The notes beneath the pieces were generated by a model. It ran no database searches. It saw nothing but the letters and a program-made list of their open reading frames with translations, and was not told the DNA's origin. Position numbers and translations under genes: made by a program. This document shows positions 8,247 through 17,000 of a DNA stretch of 64,000 bases, piece after piece; within the stretch, counting starts at the first letter, position 1, and each line of letters opens with the position of its first letter. This DNA is from Citrobacter sp. On2M (GTDB taxonomy: Bacteria > Pseudomonadota > Gammaproteobacteria > Enterobacterales > Enterobacteriaceae): the NCBI RefSeq assembly GCF_018035235.1, contig NZ_WPCV01000005.1, positions 124,001 through 188,000 on the forward strand, in the 5' to 3' direction.

Positions 8247-9515
8247 ATGTATGATTTTGTGATTATTGGCGGCGGTATTATCGGCATGTCGACCGCCATG
8301 CAACTGATTGATGTCTATCCGGACGCCAGAATCGCGCTGCTGGAAAAAGAGTCCGGCCCGGCCTGTCACCAGACGGGCCATAACAGCGGTGTGATCCACG
8401 CCGGGGTCTATTACACGCCTGGCAGCCTGAAGGCGCAGTTTTGCCTGGCCGGAAATCGCGCCACCAAAGCCTTTTGTGATCAAAACAGCATCCGCTACGA
8501 CGTCTGCGGAAAAATGCTGGTTGCCACCTCCTCTCTGGAAATGGAGCGCATGCGTGCGCTATGGGATCGCACCGCCGCTAACGGCCTTGAGCGTGAATGG
8601 TTGAATGCACAAGAGCTTCGCGAGCGTGAACCGAATATCACCGGTCTGGGCGGTATTTTCGTCCCGTCGAGCGGGATCGTCAGCTACCGTGAAGTGACCG
8701 CCGCGATGGCGAAGATTTTCCAGGCCAAGGGCGGTGAGATTGTTTACAACGCCGAGGTCAGCGCGCTGAAAGAGCATGCCGCGGGGGTGATCGTCCATAC
8801 GCGTCAGGGTCAGGAGTATGAAGGTGCGACGCTAATTAGCTGCTCCGGGCTGATGGCGGATCGACTGGTGAAAATGCTCGGTGTCGAACCCGGCTTTATC
8901 ATATGTCCGTTCCGTGGCGAATACTTTCGTCTGGCATCAGAACATAACCAGATAGTTAATCATCTGATTTACCCGATCCCCGATCCGGAGATGCCGTTTC
9001 TCGGCGTGCATCTGACCCGGATGATCGACGGCAGCGTCACGGTCGGCCCCAACGCGGTGCTGGCGTTTAAACGCGAAGGCTACCGTAAGCGCGACTTCTC
9101 ACTGAGCGATACGCTGGAGATCTTCGGCTCTTCCGGTATTCGCCGCGTGCTGCAAAACAACCTGCGATCCGGGCTTGGCGAAATGAAGAATTCGTTGTGC
9201 AAAAGCGGTTATCTGCGACTGGTGCAAAAGTACTGCCCGAGCCTGACACAACACGATCTGCAGCCCTGGCCTGCGGGCGTGCGGGCACAGGCGGTATCAC
9301 CTGACGGCAAACTGATCGATGATTTTCTGTTTGTGACCACGCCACGTTCAATTCATACCTGTAATGCCCCTTCTCCTGCGGCAACGTCAGCAATCCCTAT
9401 CGGCGCGCATATTGTCAGTAAAGTTCATGCGCTGCTTGAGAACCAGAGTAATCCCGGACGCACGCTGCGTGCGGCACGTAGCGTGGAGACATTACACGCC
9501 GCATTCACCCGCTAA
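8247..9515 (+). CDS. lhgO: L-2-hydroxyglutarate dehydrogenase LhgO
   Basis: A 422-residue flavoprotein with an N-terminal FAD-binding dinucleotide fold (DFVIIGGGIIGMSTA), followed by a glycine-rich HNSGVIHAGVYY segment typical of the DAO-type L-2-hydroxyglutarate oxidase family. It converts the GlaH product, L-2-hydroxyglutarate, to 2-oxoglutarate and passes electrons to the membrane quinone pool. The open frame reaches back to 8181 inside glaH. The ATG at 8247 has GAAGGA upstream and matches the E. coli length. Only 19 bases separate it from glaH. Confidence 0.94.
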   Translation: MYDFVIIGGGIIGMSTAMQLIDVYPDARIALLEKESGPACHQTGHNSGVIHAGVYYTPGSLKAQFCLAGNRATKAFCDQNSIRYDVCGKMLVATSSLEMERMRALWDRTAANGLEREWLNAQELREREPNITGLGGIFVPSSGIVSYREVTAAMAKIFQAKGGEIVYNAEVSALKEHAAGVIVHTRQGQEYEGATLISCSGLMADRLVKMLGVEPGFIICPFRGEYFRLASEHNQIVNHLIYPIPDPEMPFLGVHLTRMIDGSVTVGPNAVLAFKREGYRKRDFSLSDTLEIFGSSGIRRVLQNNLRSGLGEMKNSLCKSGYLRLVQKYCPSLTQHDLQPWPAGVRAQAVSPDGKLIDDFLFVTTPRSIHTCNAPSPAATSAIPIGAHIVSKVHALLENQSNPGRTLRAARSVETLHAAFTR

Positions 9516-9538
9516 AACGATGAAGACAGGAAGCAATT

Positions 9539-10987
9539 ATGCAACTTAACGATCCAACCTTATTTCGCCAGCAGGCACTGATCGACGGCAACTGGCGTGA
9601 CGCCAACAGCGGCGAGACCCTCGCGGTGACCAACCCCGCCAACGGTCAGCAATTGGGTAGCGTACCAAAAATGGGGGCGGATGAAACCCGCGAAGCGATT
9701 AACGCCGCCAACCGCGCGCTGCCCGCCTGGCGTGCGCTGACCGCCAAAGAGCGGGCCAACATTCTGCGCCGCTGGTTCAATCTGATGATTGAGCATCAAG
9801 ACGATCTCGCCCGTCTGATGACCCTGGAACAGGGAAAACCACTGGCGGAGGCCAAAGGCGAAATTACCTACGCCGCCTCCTTTATTGAGTGGTTTGCCGA
9901 AGAGGGCAAACGCATTTATGGCGATACGATACCTGGCCATCAGGCTGACAAACGCCTGATCGTCATCAAACAGCCGATCGGCGTTACCGCCGCGATTACG
10001 CCGTGGAACTTCCCGGCGGCGATGATCACCCGCAAAGCAGGTCCGGCGCTGGCGGCAGGTTGCACCATGGTGCTCAAACCCGCCAGCCAGACGCCATTCT
10101 CCGCACTGGCGCTGGCAGAGCTTGCTAATCGCGCCGGGATCCCGGCAGGCGTTTTCAGCGTGGTGACCGGTTCAGCCAGCGCAGTCGGTAACGAGCTGAC
10201 CGGCAACCCGCTGGTGCGCAAGCTGTCATTTACCGGTTCAACCGAAATTGGTCGTCAGTTAATGCAACAGTGCGCCAAAGACATCAAAAAAGTGTCGCTG
10301 GAACTGGGCGGCAATGCACCGTTTATCGTCTTTGACGATGCCGATCTCGACAAAGCCGTGGAAGGCGCGCTGGCCTCGAAATTCCGTAACGCCGGGCAGA
10401 CCTGCGTCTGTGCCAACCGTCTGTACGTGCAGGACGGTGTGTATGAGCGTTTTGCCGAAAAACTTCAGCAGGCTGTGAGCAAACTGCACCTCGGCGATGG
10501 TCTGCAACCTGACGTCACCACCGGACCGTTGATCGACGAAAAAGCGGTCGCCAAGGTGCAGGAGCACATCGCCGATGCCCTGGATAAAGGCGCGCGCATT
10601 ATCGCGGGCGGTAAACCTCACTCGCTCGGCGGGAACTTCTTCCAGCCCACCATTCTGGTGGATGTGCCTGACAACGCAAAGGTCGCCAAAGAAGAGACGT
10701 TTGGCCCACTGGCGCCGCTGTTTCGCTTTAAAGACGAAGCAGATGTCATCGCTCAGGCCAACGACACCGAGTTTGGTCTGGCAGCCTATTTCTACGCCCG
10801 TGATTTGAGCCGCGTTTTCAGGGTTGGCGAAGCGCTGGAATACGGCATCGTCGGCATTAACACCGGCATCATCTCCAACGAAGTCGCTCCATTTGGAGGA
10901 ATCAAAGCCTCCGGTCTTGGCCGTGAAGGTTCAAAATACGGCATCGAAGACTACTTAGAAATCAAATACATGTGCATCGGCCTTTAA
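9539..10987 (+). CDS. gabD: Succinate-semialdehyde dehydrogenase (NADP+) GabD
   Basis: A 482-residue aldehyde dehydrogenase, identical in length to E. coli GabD. It oxidises succinate semialdehyde (and glutarate semialdehyde) to the acid with NADP+. Visible motifs are ITPWNFPAAMITRK, the catalytic glutamate in LELGGNAPFIVFDDAD (about residue 254) and the catalytic cysteine in NAGQTCVCANR (about residue 288). AGGAAG precedes the ATG. It sits 23 bases after lhgO and 25 before gabT and acts on the GabT product. Confidence 0.97.
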   Translation: MQLNDPTLFRQQALIDGNWRDANSGETLAVTNPANGQQLGSVPKMGADETREAINAANRALPAWRALTAKERANILRRWFNLMIEHQDDLARLMTLEQGKPLAEAKGEITYAASFIEWFAEEGKRIYGDTIPGHQADKRLIVIKQPIGVTAAITPWNFPAAMITRKAGPALAAGCTMVLKPASQTPFSALALAELANRAGIPAGVFSVVTGSASAVGNELTGNPLVRKLSFTGSTEIGRQLMQQCAKDIKKVSLELGGNAPFIVFDDADLDKAVEGALASKFRNAGQTCVCANRLYVQDGVYERFAEKLQQAVSKLHLGDGLQPDVTTGPLIDEKAVAKVQEHIADALDKGARIIAGGKPHSLGGNFFQPTILVDVPDNAKVAKEETFGPLAPLFRFKDEADVIAQANDTEFGLAAYFYARDLSRVFRVGEALEYGIVGINTGIISNEVAPFGGIKASGLGREGSKYGIEDYLEIKYMCIGL

Positions 10988-11012
10988 TAAAACAAATACT
11001 GGAGAACACCTG

Positions 11013-12296
11013 ATGAGCACCAACAAAGAACTCATGCAACGTCGCAGCAACGCCGTTCCCCGTGGCGTAGGACAGATCCACCCTATTTTCGCCGAGCGAG
11101 CAGAAAACTGTCGGGTCTGGGACGTTGAAGGCCGCGAATTCCTCGATTTTGCCGGTGGTATCGCAGTGCTAAACACCGGCCACCTGCACCCGCAGATTGT
11201 CTCTGCGGTAGAAGCGCAGTTGAAAAAACTGTCCCATACCTGTTTCCAGGTGCTGGCCTATGAGCCTTACCTGGAGCTGTGCGAAATCATGAACAAGAAA
11301 GTGCCGGGCGATTTTGCCAAGAAAACTCTGCTGGTAACGACTGGTTCTGAAGCGGTGGAAAACGCGGTAAAAATCGCCCGCGCCGCCACCAAACGCACCG
11401 GCACAATCGCCTTTAGCGGCGCTTACCACGGTCGTACCCATTACACTTTGTCTCTGACCGGGAAAGTAAACCCGTACTCTGCCGGAATGGGGCTGATGCC
11501 TGGCCATGTGTATCGCGCGCTTTACCCGTGCCCGCTGCATGGCATCAGTGACGACGATGCTATCGCCAGCATTCATCGCATCTTCAAAAATGATGCCGCA
11601 CCGGAAGACGTTGCCGCCATCGTGATTGAACCTGTTCAGGGCGAGGGGGGTTTTTACGCCGCCTCACCGGCCTTTATGCAACGGTTGCGCGCCATTTGTG
11701 ATGAGCACGGCATCATGCTGATTGCTGACGAAGTCCAGAGTGGCGCGGGCCGTACCGGTACACTGTTTGCCATGGAACAGATGGGCGTTGCGCCCGATCT
11801 CACCACCTTCGCAAAATCCATCGCCGGAGGTTTCCCGCTGGCGGGCGTGACCGGACGCGCCGACGTCATGGACGCTATTCCACCGGGCGGGCTGGGCGGT
11901 ACTTATGCTGGTAATCCGATTGCCTGTGCCGCCGCGCTGGCGGTACTGAACATTTTCGAACAGGAAAATCTGCTGCAAAAAGCCAACGAGTTGGGGCAAA
12001 CCCTGCGTGAAGGTCTGCTGGCTATTGCGGAAACCCACCGCGAGATTGGCGACGTTCGCGGGCTGGGGGCGATGATTGCTATCGAACTGTTCGAAGATGG
12101 CGACCATGCAAAACCAGACGCCAAACTGACCGCCGAAATTGTCGCGCGTGCGCGTGATAAAGGACTGATCCTGCTCTCCTGCGGGCCTTACTACAACGTC
12201 CTGCGCATCCTTGTCCCGCTGACCATTGAAGATGCGCAAATCCACCAGGGGCTGGACATCATCGCTCAATGTTTTGCCGAGGCGAAGCAAGGTTAA
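11013..12296 (+). CDS. gabT: 4-aminobutyrate aminotransferase GabT
   Basis: A 427-residue class III PLP aminotransferase. It moves the amino group of GABA or 5-aminovalerate to 2-oxoglutarate, giving the semialdehyde used by GabD. The PLP region shows LIADEVQSGAGRTG and the Schiff-base lysine in TFAKSIAGGFPLAG near residue 268. The phosphate-binding GSEAVENAVKIAR is near residue 112. ATG with GGAGAA upstream. The two cytosolic enzymes and the GabP permease form the GABA-use part of this operon. Confidence 0.97.
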   Translation: MSTNKELMQRRSNAVPRGVGQIHPIFAERAENCRVWDVEGREFLDFAGGIAVLNTGHLHPQIVSAVEAQLKKLSHTCFQVLAYEPYLELCEIMNKKVPGDFAKKTLLVTTGSEAVENAVKIARAATKRTGTIAFSGAYHGRTHYTLSLTGKVNPYSAGMGLMPGHVYRALYPCPLHGISDDDAIASIHRIFKNDAAPEDVAAIVIEPVQGEGGFYAASPAFMQRLRAICDEHGIMLIADEVQSGAGRTGTLFAMEQMGVAPDLTTFAKSIAGGFPLAGVTGRADVMDAIPPGGLGGTYAGNPIACAAALAVLNIFEQENLLQKANELGQTLREGLLAIAETHREIGDVRGLGAMIAIELFEDGDHAKPDAKLTAEIVARARDKGLILLSCGPYYNVLRILVPLTIEDAQIHQGLDIIAQCFAEAKQG

Positions 12297-12311
12297 CACC
12301 CCTGCATCCGA

Positions 12312-12344
12312 GCCGGATGGCGATGCAAATGCGCCTTATCCGGC
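12312..12344. repeat. REP element between gabT and gabP
   Basis: GCCGGATGGCG is followed ten bases on by its partner CGCCTTATCCGGC, forming the usual enterobacterial REP palindrome. It lies just after gabT and may stabilise the upstream mRNA segment or reduce read-through into gabP. Confidence 0.85.
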
Positions 12345-12432
12345 AAACAAATCAATAACAATAATACGCGTGCCCCGGCGCGGGAATGCCGGGGTGCTCT
12401 CCCAAGTGCAATACTTTCGAGAGGTTTAAACG

Positions 12433-13833
12433 ATGGGGCAAGTGTCACAATCACATGATTTAGGGGGCGGGCTGAAATCACGCCACGTTACCATGCTGTC
12501 TATTGCCGGAGTTATCGGCGCAAGTTTATTTGTCGGTTCAAGCGTGGCGATAGCAGAAGCCGGTCCCGCAGTGCTATTAGCGTACCTGTTCGCTGGGTTA
12601 CTGGTGGTGATGATTATGCGTATGCTGGCCGAAATGGCCGTCGCCACCCCGGATACCGGATCGTTTTCTACCTATGCCGATAAGGCCATCGGCCCGTGGG
12701 CAGGTTATACCATCGGTTGGTTGTACTGGTGGTTCTGGGTGTTGGTGATCCCATTGGAAGCGAATATTGCCGCCATTATTCTTCACTCCTGGGTCCCGGG
12801 CATCCCTATCTGGCTGTTTTCTCTGGTTATCACGCTGGCATTAACCGGCAGTAATTTGCTGAGCGTCAAAAATTATGGTGAGTTCGAGTTCTGGCTGGCG
12901 CTGTGCAAAGTGATTGCCATTCTGGCGTTTATAACCCTCGGCGCGGTGGCGATTAGCGGTTTCTACCCTTATGCCGAAGTCAGTGGGGTTTCGCGCCTGT
13001 GGGATCATGGCGGCTTCATGCCCAACGGTTTCGGCGCTGTGCTCAGCGCGATGCTGATCACCATGTTCTCCTTTATGGGCGCGGAAATTGTCACTATCGC
13101 CGCCGCCGAATCCGATACCCCGGATAAACACATCGTCCGCGCCACCAACTCGGTTATCTGGCGTATCTCCATCTTCTATCTGTGCTCTATTTTCGTGGTA
13201 GTGGCGCTGATCCCATGGAACATGCCGGGACTGAAAGAAGTGGGCTCTTATCGTTCAGTGCTGGAGTTACTGCATATCCCACATGCGAAGCTGATCATGG
13301 ACTGCGTCATTTTGTTGTCGGTGACTAGTTGTCTGAACTCCGCACTGTATACCTCATCACGCATGCTCTACTCCCTGAGTCGTCGCGGCGATGCACCCGC
13401 TTTTATGGGCAAAACAAACCGCAGTAAAACGCCTTATGTTGCAGTGTTACTGTCGACAGGTGCCGCCTTTCTCACTGTGGTCGTCAACTATTATGCCCCG
13501 GCCAAAGTATTCAAATTCCTGATCGACAGCTCCGGCGCCATCGCACTGTTGGTGTATCTGGTGATTGCGATTTCCCAACTGCGGATGCGTAAAATCCTGC
13601 TGGCGCGAGGTGGTGAAATCAAACTGAAAATGTGGCTTTATCCGTGGCTAACCTGGCTGGTGATCGCGTTTATTATCTTTGTGCTGGTGGTAATGCTGTT
13701 TCGCCCGGCACAACAGCTGGAAGTTATCTCTACCGGGTTGTTAGCCATAGGAATTATTTGTACCGTGCCCATTATGTCGCGCTGGAAAAAACTGCTATCG
13801 TGGCAAAAAGCACCATTGCAAAATACGCATTAA
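12433..13833 (+). CDS. gabP: GABA permease GabP
   Basis: A 466-residue amino-acid/polyamine/organocation permease with twelve hydrophobic segments and the family N-terminus SRHVTMLSIAGVIGASLFVG, in line with E. coli GabP. It imports GABA across the inner membrane by proton symport. A consensus amphipathic region (ALYTSSRMLYSLSRRGDAP) is present near residue 300. AGAGG precedes the ATG at 12433. The 136-base gap after gabT holds the REP element. Confidence 0.96.
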   Translation: MGQVSQSHDLGGGLKSRHVTMLSIAGVIGASLFVGSSVAIAEAGPAVLLAYLFAGLLVVMIMRMLAEMAVATPDTGSFSTYADKAIGPWAGYTIGWLYWWFWVLVIPLEANIAAIILHSWVPGIPIWLFSLVITLALTGSNLLSVKNYGEFEFWLALCKVIAILAFITLGAVAISGFYPYAEVSGVSRLWDHGGFMPNGFGAVLSAMLITMFSFMGAEIVTIAAAESDTPDKHIVRATNSVIWRISIFYLCSIFVVVALIPWNMPGLKEVGSYRSVLELLHIPHAKLIMDCVILLSVTSCLNSALYTSSRMLYSLSRRGDAPAFMGKTNRSKTPYVAVLLSTGAAFLTVVVNYYAPAKVFKFLIDSSGAIALLVYLVIAISQLRMRKILLARGGEIKLKMWLYPWLTWLVIAFIIFVLVVMLFRPAQQLEVISTGLLAIGIICTVPIMSRWKKLLSWQKAPLQNTH

Positions 13834-13840
13834 ACCTGTT

Positions 13841-13856
13841 CCCGGCTCAGGCCGGG
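13841..13856. terminator. Hairpin between gabP and csiR
   Basis: CCCGGC, a TCAG loop, then GCCGGG, eight bases after the gabP stop, with no T run. It probably acts as a partial attenuator or mRNA-processing stem, since csiR belongs to the same operon in E. coli. Confidence 0.45.
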
Positions 13857-13878
13857 AAATCCGTTCAGGAGTGAAACC

Positions 13879-14565
13879 ATGACCGCCATTCACCAACCGA
13901 CGGCCATTGATGGATACCGCTGGCTGAAGAACGACATCATCCGCGGTGTGTATCAGCCTGATGAAAAACTGCGTATGAGCCTGCTGACCTCGCGTTATGA
14001 TCTTGGCGTGGGACCGCTACGCGAAGCGCTTTCGCAACTGGTTGCCGAGCGGCTGGTCACGGTGGTCAATCAGAAAGGATATCGTGTCGCCCCAATGTCC
14101 GAGCAGGAGTTGCTCGATATTTTCGATGCCCGCGCCAATATGGAGGCCATGCTGGTCGCGCTGGCGATTGAACGCGGCGACGATGCCTGGGAAGCTGAAA
14201 TTCTGGCGCGGGCGCATATGCTCGCTAAGCTTGAAGCGATTGACGCCAGTGAACAGATGCTCGACGAGTGGGATCAGCGCCATCAGGCGTTTCACTCAGC
14301 GATTGTCTCCGGCTGCGGTTCACAATATTTGCTGCAAATGCGCGAACGACTGTTCGATTTGGCGGCGCGCTACCGGTTTATCTGGCTGCGAAAAACGGTG
14401 CTGTCGGTTGAGATGTTGGAAGATAAACACGATCAGCACCAAACGCTGATCGAAGCAATTCTGGCACGCGATGCCCCGCGAGCCAGCGAATTAATGCGTC
14501 AGCACCTGCTGACGCCGATTCCGATTATTCAACAGGCGATGTCCGGCAAATTGCTGACGCAATAA
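13879..14565 (+). CDS. csiR: GntR-family repressor CsiR (GlaR)
   Basis: A 228-residue regulator, slightly longer than the E. coli protein (220). It has an N-terminal winged helix of the GntR type (LLTSRYDLGVGPLREALSQL) and a C-terminal all-helical FCD ligand-binding domain carrying the DARANMEAMLV and DQRHQAFHSAIVSGC motifs, whose Asp/His residues usually bind metal. In E. coli it represses the glaH operon, with glutarate as inducer. AGGAGTG precedes the ATG. Its place at the operon end fits local autoregulation. Confidence 0.93.
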   Translation: MTAIHQPTAIDGYRWLKNDIIRGVYQPDEKLRMSLLTSRYDLGVGPLREALSQLVAERLVTVVNQKGYRVAPMSEQELLDIFDARANMEAMLVALAIERGDDAWEAEILARAHMLAKLEAIDASEQMLDEWDQRHQAFHSAIVSGCGSQYLLQMRERLFDLAARYRFIWLRKTVLSVEMLEDKHDQHQTLIEAILARDAPRASELMRQHLLTPIPIIQQAMSGKLLTQ

Positions 14566-14577
14566 ACCTGAACATTA

Positions 14578-15027
14578 TTATTGTTGCGGAATACGTAAAA
14601 CCTGCCCGGGATAAATTTTATCCGGGCTTTTCAGCATCGGTTTATTTGCTTCAAATATTTGATTATACAGATTAGCGTTGCCGTAAACCTGTTTGGCAAT
14701 AGCGCTCAGGGTATCCCCCGATTTCACGGTATAAAACTGGCTTTCACTCGCGGGCGCAGAGGTTTTAACCTGGTCGTCGACACTGGCAATACCAGAGATA
14801 TTACCAATCGCTATCAGGATTTTTTCTTTCGCCTCCTGACTTAATCCATCGCCAGAAACGGTGGCTTTGCCTTCGTTAATTTGGACGTCCACTTTATCCG
14901 CATCTGGAATACCGGTTTTATTCAGGTGTTCCTGCACTTTTTTTGCCAGATCGGCTGTGTCATGATTTCCAGTGACCGCATCCCACAGTTTCTCACCCGC
15001 ATCTTTTACAAAATTGAAGAGACCCAT
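14578..15027 (-). CDS. kbp: Potassium-binding protein Kbp (YgaU), BON-LysM
   Basis: A 149-residue soluble protein matching E. coli Kbp in length and order: an N-terminal [20 protein letters not shown], a BON domain (about residues 20-90) and a C-terminal LysM domain starting [18 protein letters not shown]. There is no signal peptide, in agreement with its cytoplasmic role in sensing K+. The frame continues upstream to 15048, but GAGGTG lies right before the ATG at 15027. It converges with csiR, 12 bases apart. Confidence 0.95.
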   Translation of the reverse strand: MGLFNFVKDAGEKLWDAVTGNHDTADLAKKVQEHLNKTGIPDADKVDVQINEGKATVSGDGLSQEAKEKILIAIGNISGIASVDDQVKTSAPASESQFYTVKSGDTLSAIAKQVYGNANLYNQIFEANKPMLKSPDKIYPGQVLRIPQQ

Positions 15028-15122
15028 ATCCACCTCGATAATAAACAATCAACCTGAAAAGTGTAGCAGAGGAGAAAGGAGCACAACGAAAACGGCGCCA
15101 AAGCGCCGTTGTAGAAGGGGAA

Positions 15123-15281
15123 TTAGTTACGCGTCTGTATCCAGAAGGCGTGGATCAGACCTGGGATGTAGCCCAGCAGCGTCAGAACGATATTGAGAAT
15201 AAAAGCCCAACCGAATCCTTTACCCAGCAGCACGCCGAGCGGAGGCAAAATAATAGTAAAAACGATTCTCCAGAAACCCAT
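15123..15281 (-). CDS. yqaE: YqaE, small PMP3-family membrane protein
   Basis: A 52-codon gene reading MGFWRIVFTIILPPLGVLLG and ending FWIQTRN. It has two hydrophobic spans and the PMP3/UPF0057 pattern PPLGVLLGKGFGWAFILNI. PMP3 proteins affect membrane potential and stress tolerance; in E. coli yqaE is induced by envelope stress through CpxR. GGGAGTATGT precedes the start. It follows kbp on the same strand but is separated from it by about 95 bases. Confidence 0.93.
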   Translation of the reverse strand: MGFWRIVFTIILPPLGVLLGKGFGWAFILNIVLTLLGYIPGLIHAFWIQTRN

Positions 15282-15442
15282 ACATACTCCCTACAAGCAA
15301 AAAATTAACCATTGTTTAAAAAGAGATTTTATCTCTAAGACTAATCAGTGTAGCTAACTCCTCCCGTCTCGCCCTGTTGTTTTACCCTCTTTTACGCTTT
15401 TGACGCTGGCGTAGGTTGATTTTTTATTTTAGAATTTACTTA

Positions 15443-15461
15443 ATTTAGATTATGCTTAAAT
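15443..15461 (+). promoter_or_regulatory. Candidate YgaV operator
   Basis: ATTTAGATTATGCTTAAAT, an inverted repeat (ATTTA, 9 bases, TAAAT), ends five bases before the ygaV ATG. ArsR-type repressors commonly bind such sequences and E. coli YgaV is autoregulatory. A bound repressor here would also cover the translation start region, which has no obvious Shine-Dalgarno sequence. Confidence 0.45.
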
Positions 15462-15465
15462 ACAT

Positions 15466-15765
15466 ATGACAGAACTTGAACAACATCAGGCCAGCGCGGA
15501 ACAGGCTGCCGCTCTGCTCAAAGCGATGAGTAACCCGAAGCGGTTGCTGATTTTGTGCATGCTCTGCGGTTCGCCCGGTACCAGCGCGGGCGAGTTAGCC
15601 CGTATTACCGGCCTCAGTCCCTCCGCCACTTCGCAGCACCTGGCACGTATGCGAGAAGAAGGCCTGATAGACAGCCAACGCGATGCCCAGCGCATCCTGT
15701 ACTCCATCAAAAATGCGGCCGTGAATTCGCTGATCGCCACATTAAAGACACTTTATTGCCCATAA
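15466..15765 (+). CDS. ygaV: ArsR-family regulator YgaV
   Basis: A 99-residue winged-helix repressor of the ArsR/SqrR type with the recognition helix around LSPSATSQHLARMREEGL. Cysteines in LILCMLCGSPG near residue 25 and LYCP at the C-terminus are candidates for persulfide or metal sensing. E. coli YgaV responds to sulfide-type and organotin signals and controls ygaVP. The ygaP ATG follows nine bases after the stop. The ATG has no clear ribosome-binding site, which is unusual. Confidence 0.92.
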   Translation: MTELEQHQASAEQAAALLKAMSNPKRLLILCMLCGSPGTSAGELARITGLSPSATSQHLARMREEGLIDSQRDAQRILYSIKNAAVNSLIATLKTLYCP

Positions 15766-15774
15766 GGAGCCATC

Positions 15775-16302
15775 ATGACTATTGGGACGATTTCCCCACG
15801 CGAAGCGCAGACGCTGGTCGCACAAGGCGCAAAACTGATTGATATCCGCGATGCTGACGAGTATCTGCACGAACATATCCCTGAGGCGCATCTGGCCCCG
15901 TTATCGACGCTCGAGCATGGGGCGTTGCCTGCGAATCTCCGCGCCGAAAAGATTATCTTTCACTGTCAGTCTGGCAAACGTACACAAAACGCGGCGACAA
16001 AACTGAGTGCTCTTGCCGCTCCTGCGCAGGTCTGGTTGTTGGAGGGCGGAATTGACGGCTGGAAATCTGCAGGTTTGCCGGTGGCAAAAGACAGTTCACA
16101 ACCGTTACCGCTGATGCGTCAGGTGCAGATAGCCGCAGGTAGCCTTGCCCTGTTCGGCGTCATACTGGGTTACGCCGTCAATAGCGCCTTCTTCCTGCTG
16201 AGCGGTTTTGTCGGCGCGGGGCTGATACTCGCTGGTGTGACCGGCTTTTGCGGCATGGCACGATTACTGGACATCATGCCCTGGAACCGACGTACTCATT
16301 AA
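15775..16302 (+). CDS. ygaP: Membrane-anchored rhodanese YgaP
   Basis: A 175-residue sulfurtransferase. Residues of about 1-108 form a rhodanese domain with the active-site loop [10 protein letters not shown] (cysteine near residue 64) facing the cytoplasm. Two hydrophobic helices follow ([20 protein letters not shown] and [19 protein letters not shown]) and anchor it in the inner membrane. It transfers sulfane sulfur, probably tied to the sulfide sensing of YgaV. AAGGAG precedes the ATG. Length agrees with E. coli (174). Confidence 0.94.
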   Translation: MTIGTISPREAQTLVAQGAKLIDIRDADEYLHEHIPEAHLAPLSTLEHGALPANLRAEKIIFHCQSGKRTQNAATKLSALAAPAQVWLLEGGIDGWKSAGLPVAKDSSQPLPLMRQVQIAAGSLALFGVILGYAVNSAFFLLSGFVGAGLILAGVTGFCGMARLLDIMPWNRRTH

Positions 16303-16382
16303 GCGGTAAACCTTGAAACAGCGCTGTACCCGCCGATTGACGTGATCTATGGTGAGTTCTGCGATAAATAAAGGAGTGCACT

Positions 16383-16562
16383 ATGTTTCAACCTGGCGAT
16401 CTGGTTCAACCGCGCATGGGCGGCCCCAAACTGAAAGTTGTCGAAGTCAATGACGATCAAATTGTGGCGGTACAAGCCAGTAATGAAAGCGGTGAGAAAT
16501 TCACGCTGAAAGCGGCTGATGTGACGCGATATACCGAAGAAGGTGATTTCGGCGTTTGCTGA
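16383..16562 (+). CDS. YodC-like small protein (DUF2158 family)
   Basis: A 59-residue ORF reading MFQPGDLVQPRMGGPKLKVV and ending YTEEGDFGVC, with AAGGAG six bases before the ATG. It resembles E. coli YodC from a different chromosomal site (shared GDLVQP-MGGP and a YTEEGDFGVC tail). The family is small, probably beta-barrel-like and of unknown function. It stands alone between ygaP and stpA, a place where K-12 as I recall has no gene. It is too short for many gene finders but clearly real. Confidence 0.85.
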   Translation: MFQPGDLVQPRMGGPKLKVVEVNDDQIVAVQASNESGEKFTLKAADVTRYTEEGDFGVC

Positions 16563-16598
16563 AAATAAGCGGTGAGGACACCCTCACCGCATTCATAA

Positions 16599-17000
16599 TT
16601 AGATCAAAAAGTCATCAAGCGATTTACCGGCAGCCAGCGCCTCGGCAATTGGCTTCGGTGTGCGACCTTGTCCAGTCCATGTTTTTGTTTCACCATTGAG
16701 ATCGGTAAAACGATATTTCGCCGGGCGCGGCAGACGTTTTTTAACTGAACGTGCCGTCACAGACGTTATGCTCAGCAGCTCTTCCGGATTGATCCCGTCT
16801 GCCTGCATCAGCGCCAGCAAGGTATTAATTTTTTCCTGCTGTTCTGCACGTTGGCGCTGTAGCTGTTCTTCTTCATCGCGCCGTTCTTTGGTCACAACTC
16901 TGAATTTTTCAAGCATATCTTCCAGCACTTCAACAGAAAATTCTCGAGCCATTGCTCGCAGCGAGCGGATATTATTTAAGTTTTTTAACATTGAACTCAT
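16599..17000 (-). CDS. stpA: Nucleoid-associated protein StpA (H-NS paralogue)
   Basis: A 133-residue H-NS-family protein: an N-terminal helical oligomerisation part (about residues 1-80, rich in KERRDEEEQLQRQRAEQQ), a basic linker (SVKKRLPRPAKY) and the C-terminal DNA-binding domain with the AT-hook-like TWTGQGRTPKPIAEAL. It binds AT-rich DNA, backs up H-NS silencing and has RNA-chaperone activity. E. coli StpA is of nearly the same length and gene context (ygaP-stpA-alaE). It may itself act on the AT-rich block at 2.1-7.2 kb. Confidence 0.95.
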   Translation of the reverse strand: MSSMLKNLNNIRSLRAMAREFSVEVLEDMLEKFRVVTKERRDEEEQLQRQRAEQQEKINTLLALMQADGINPEELLSITSVTARSVKKRLPRPAKYRFTDLNGETKTWTGQGRTPKPIAEALAAGKSLDDFLI

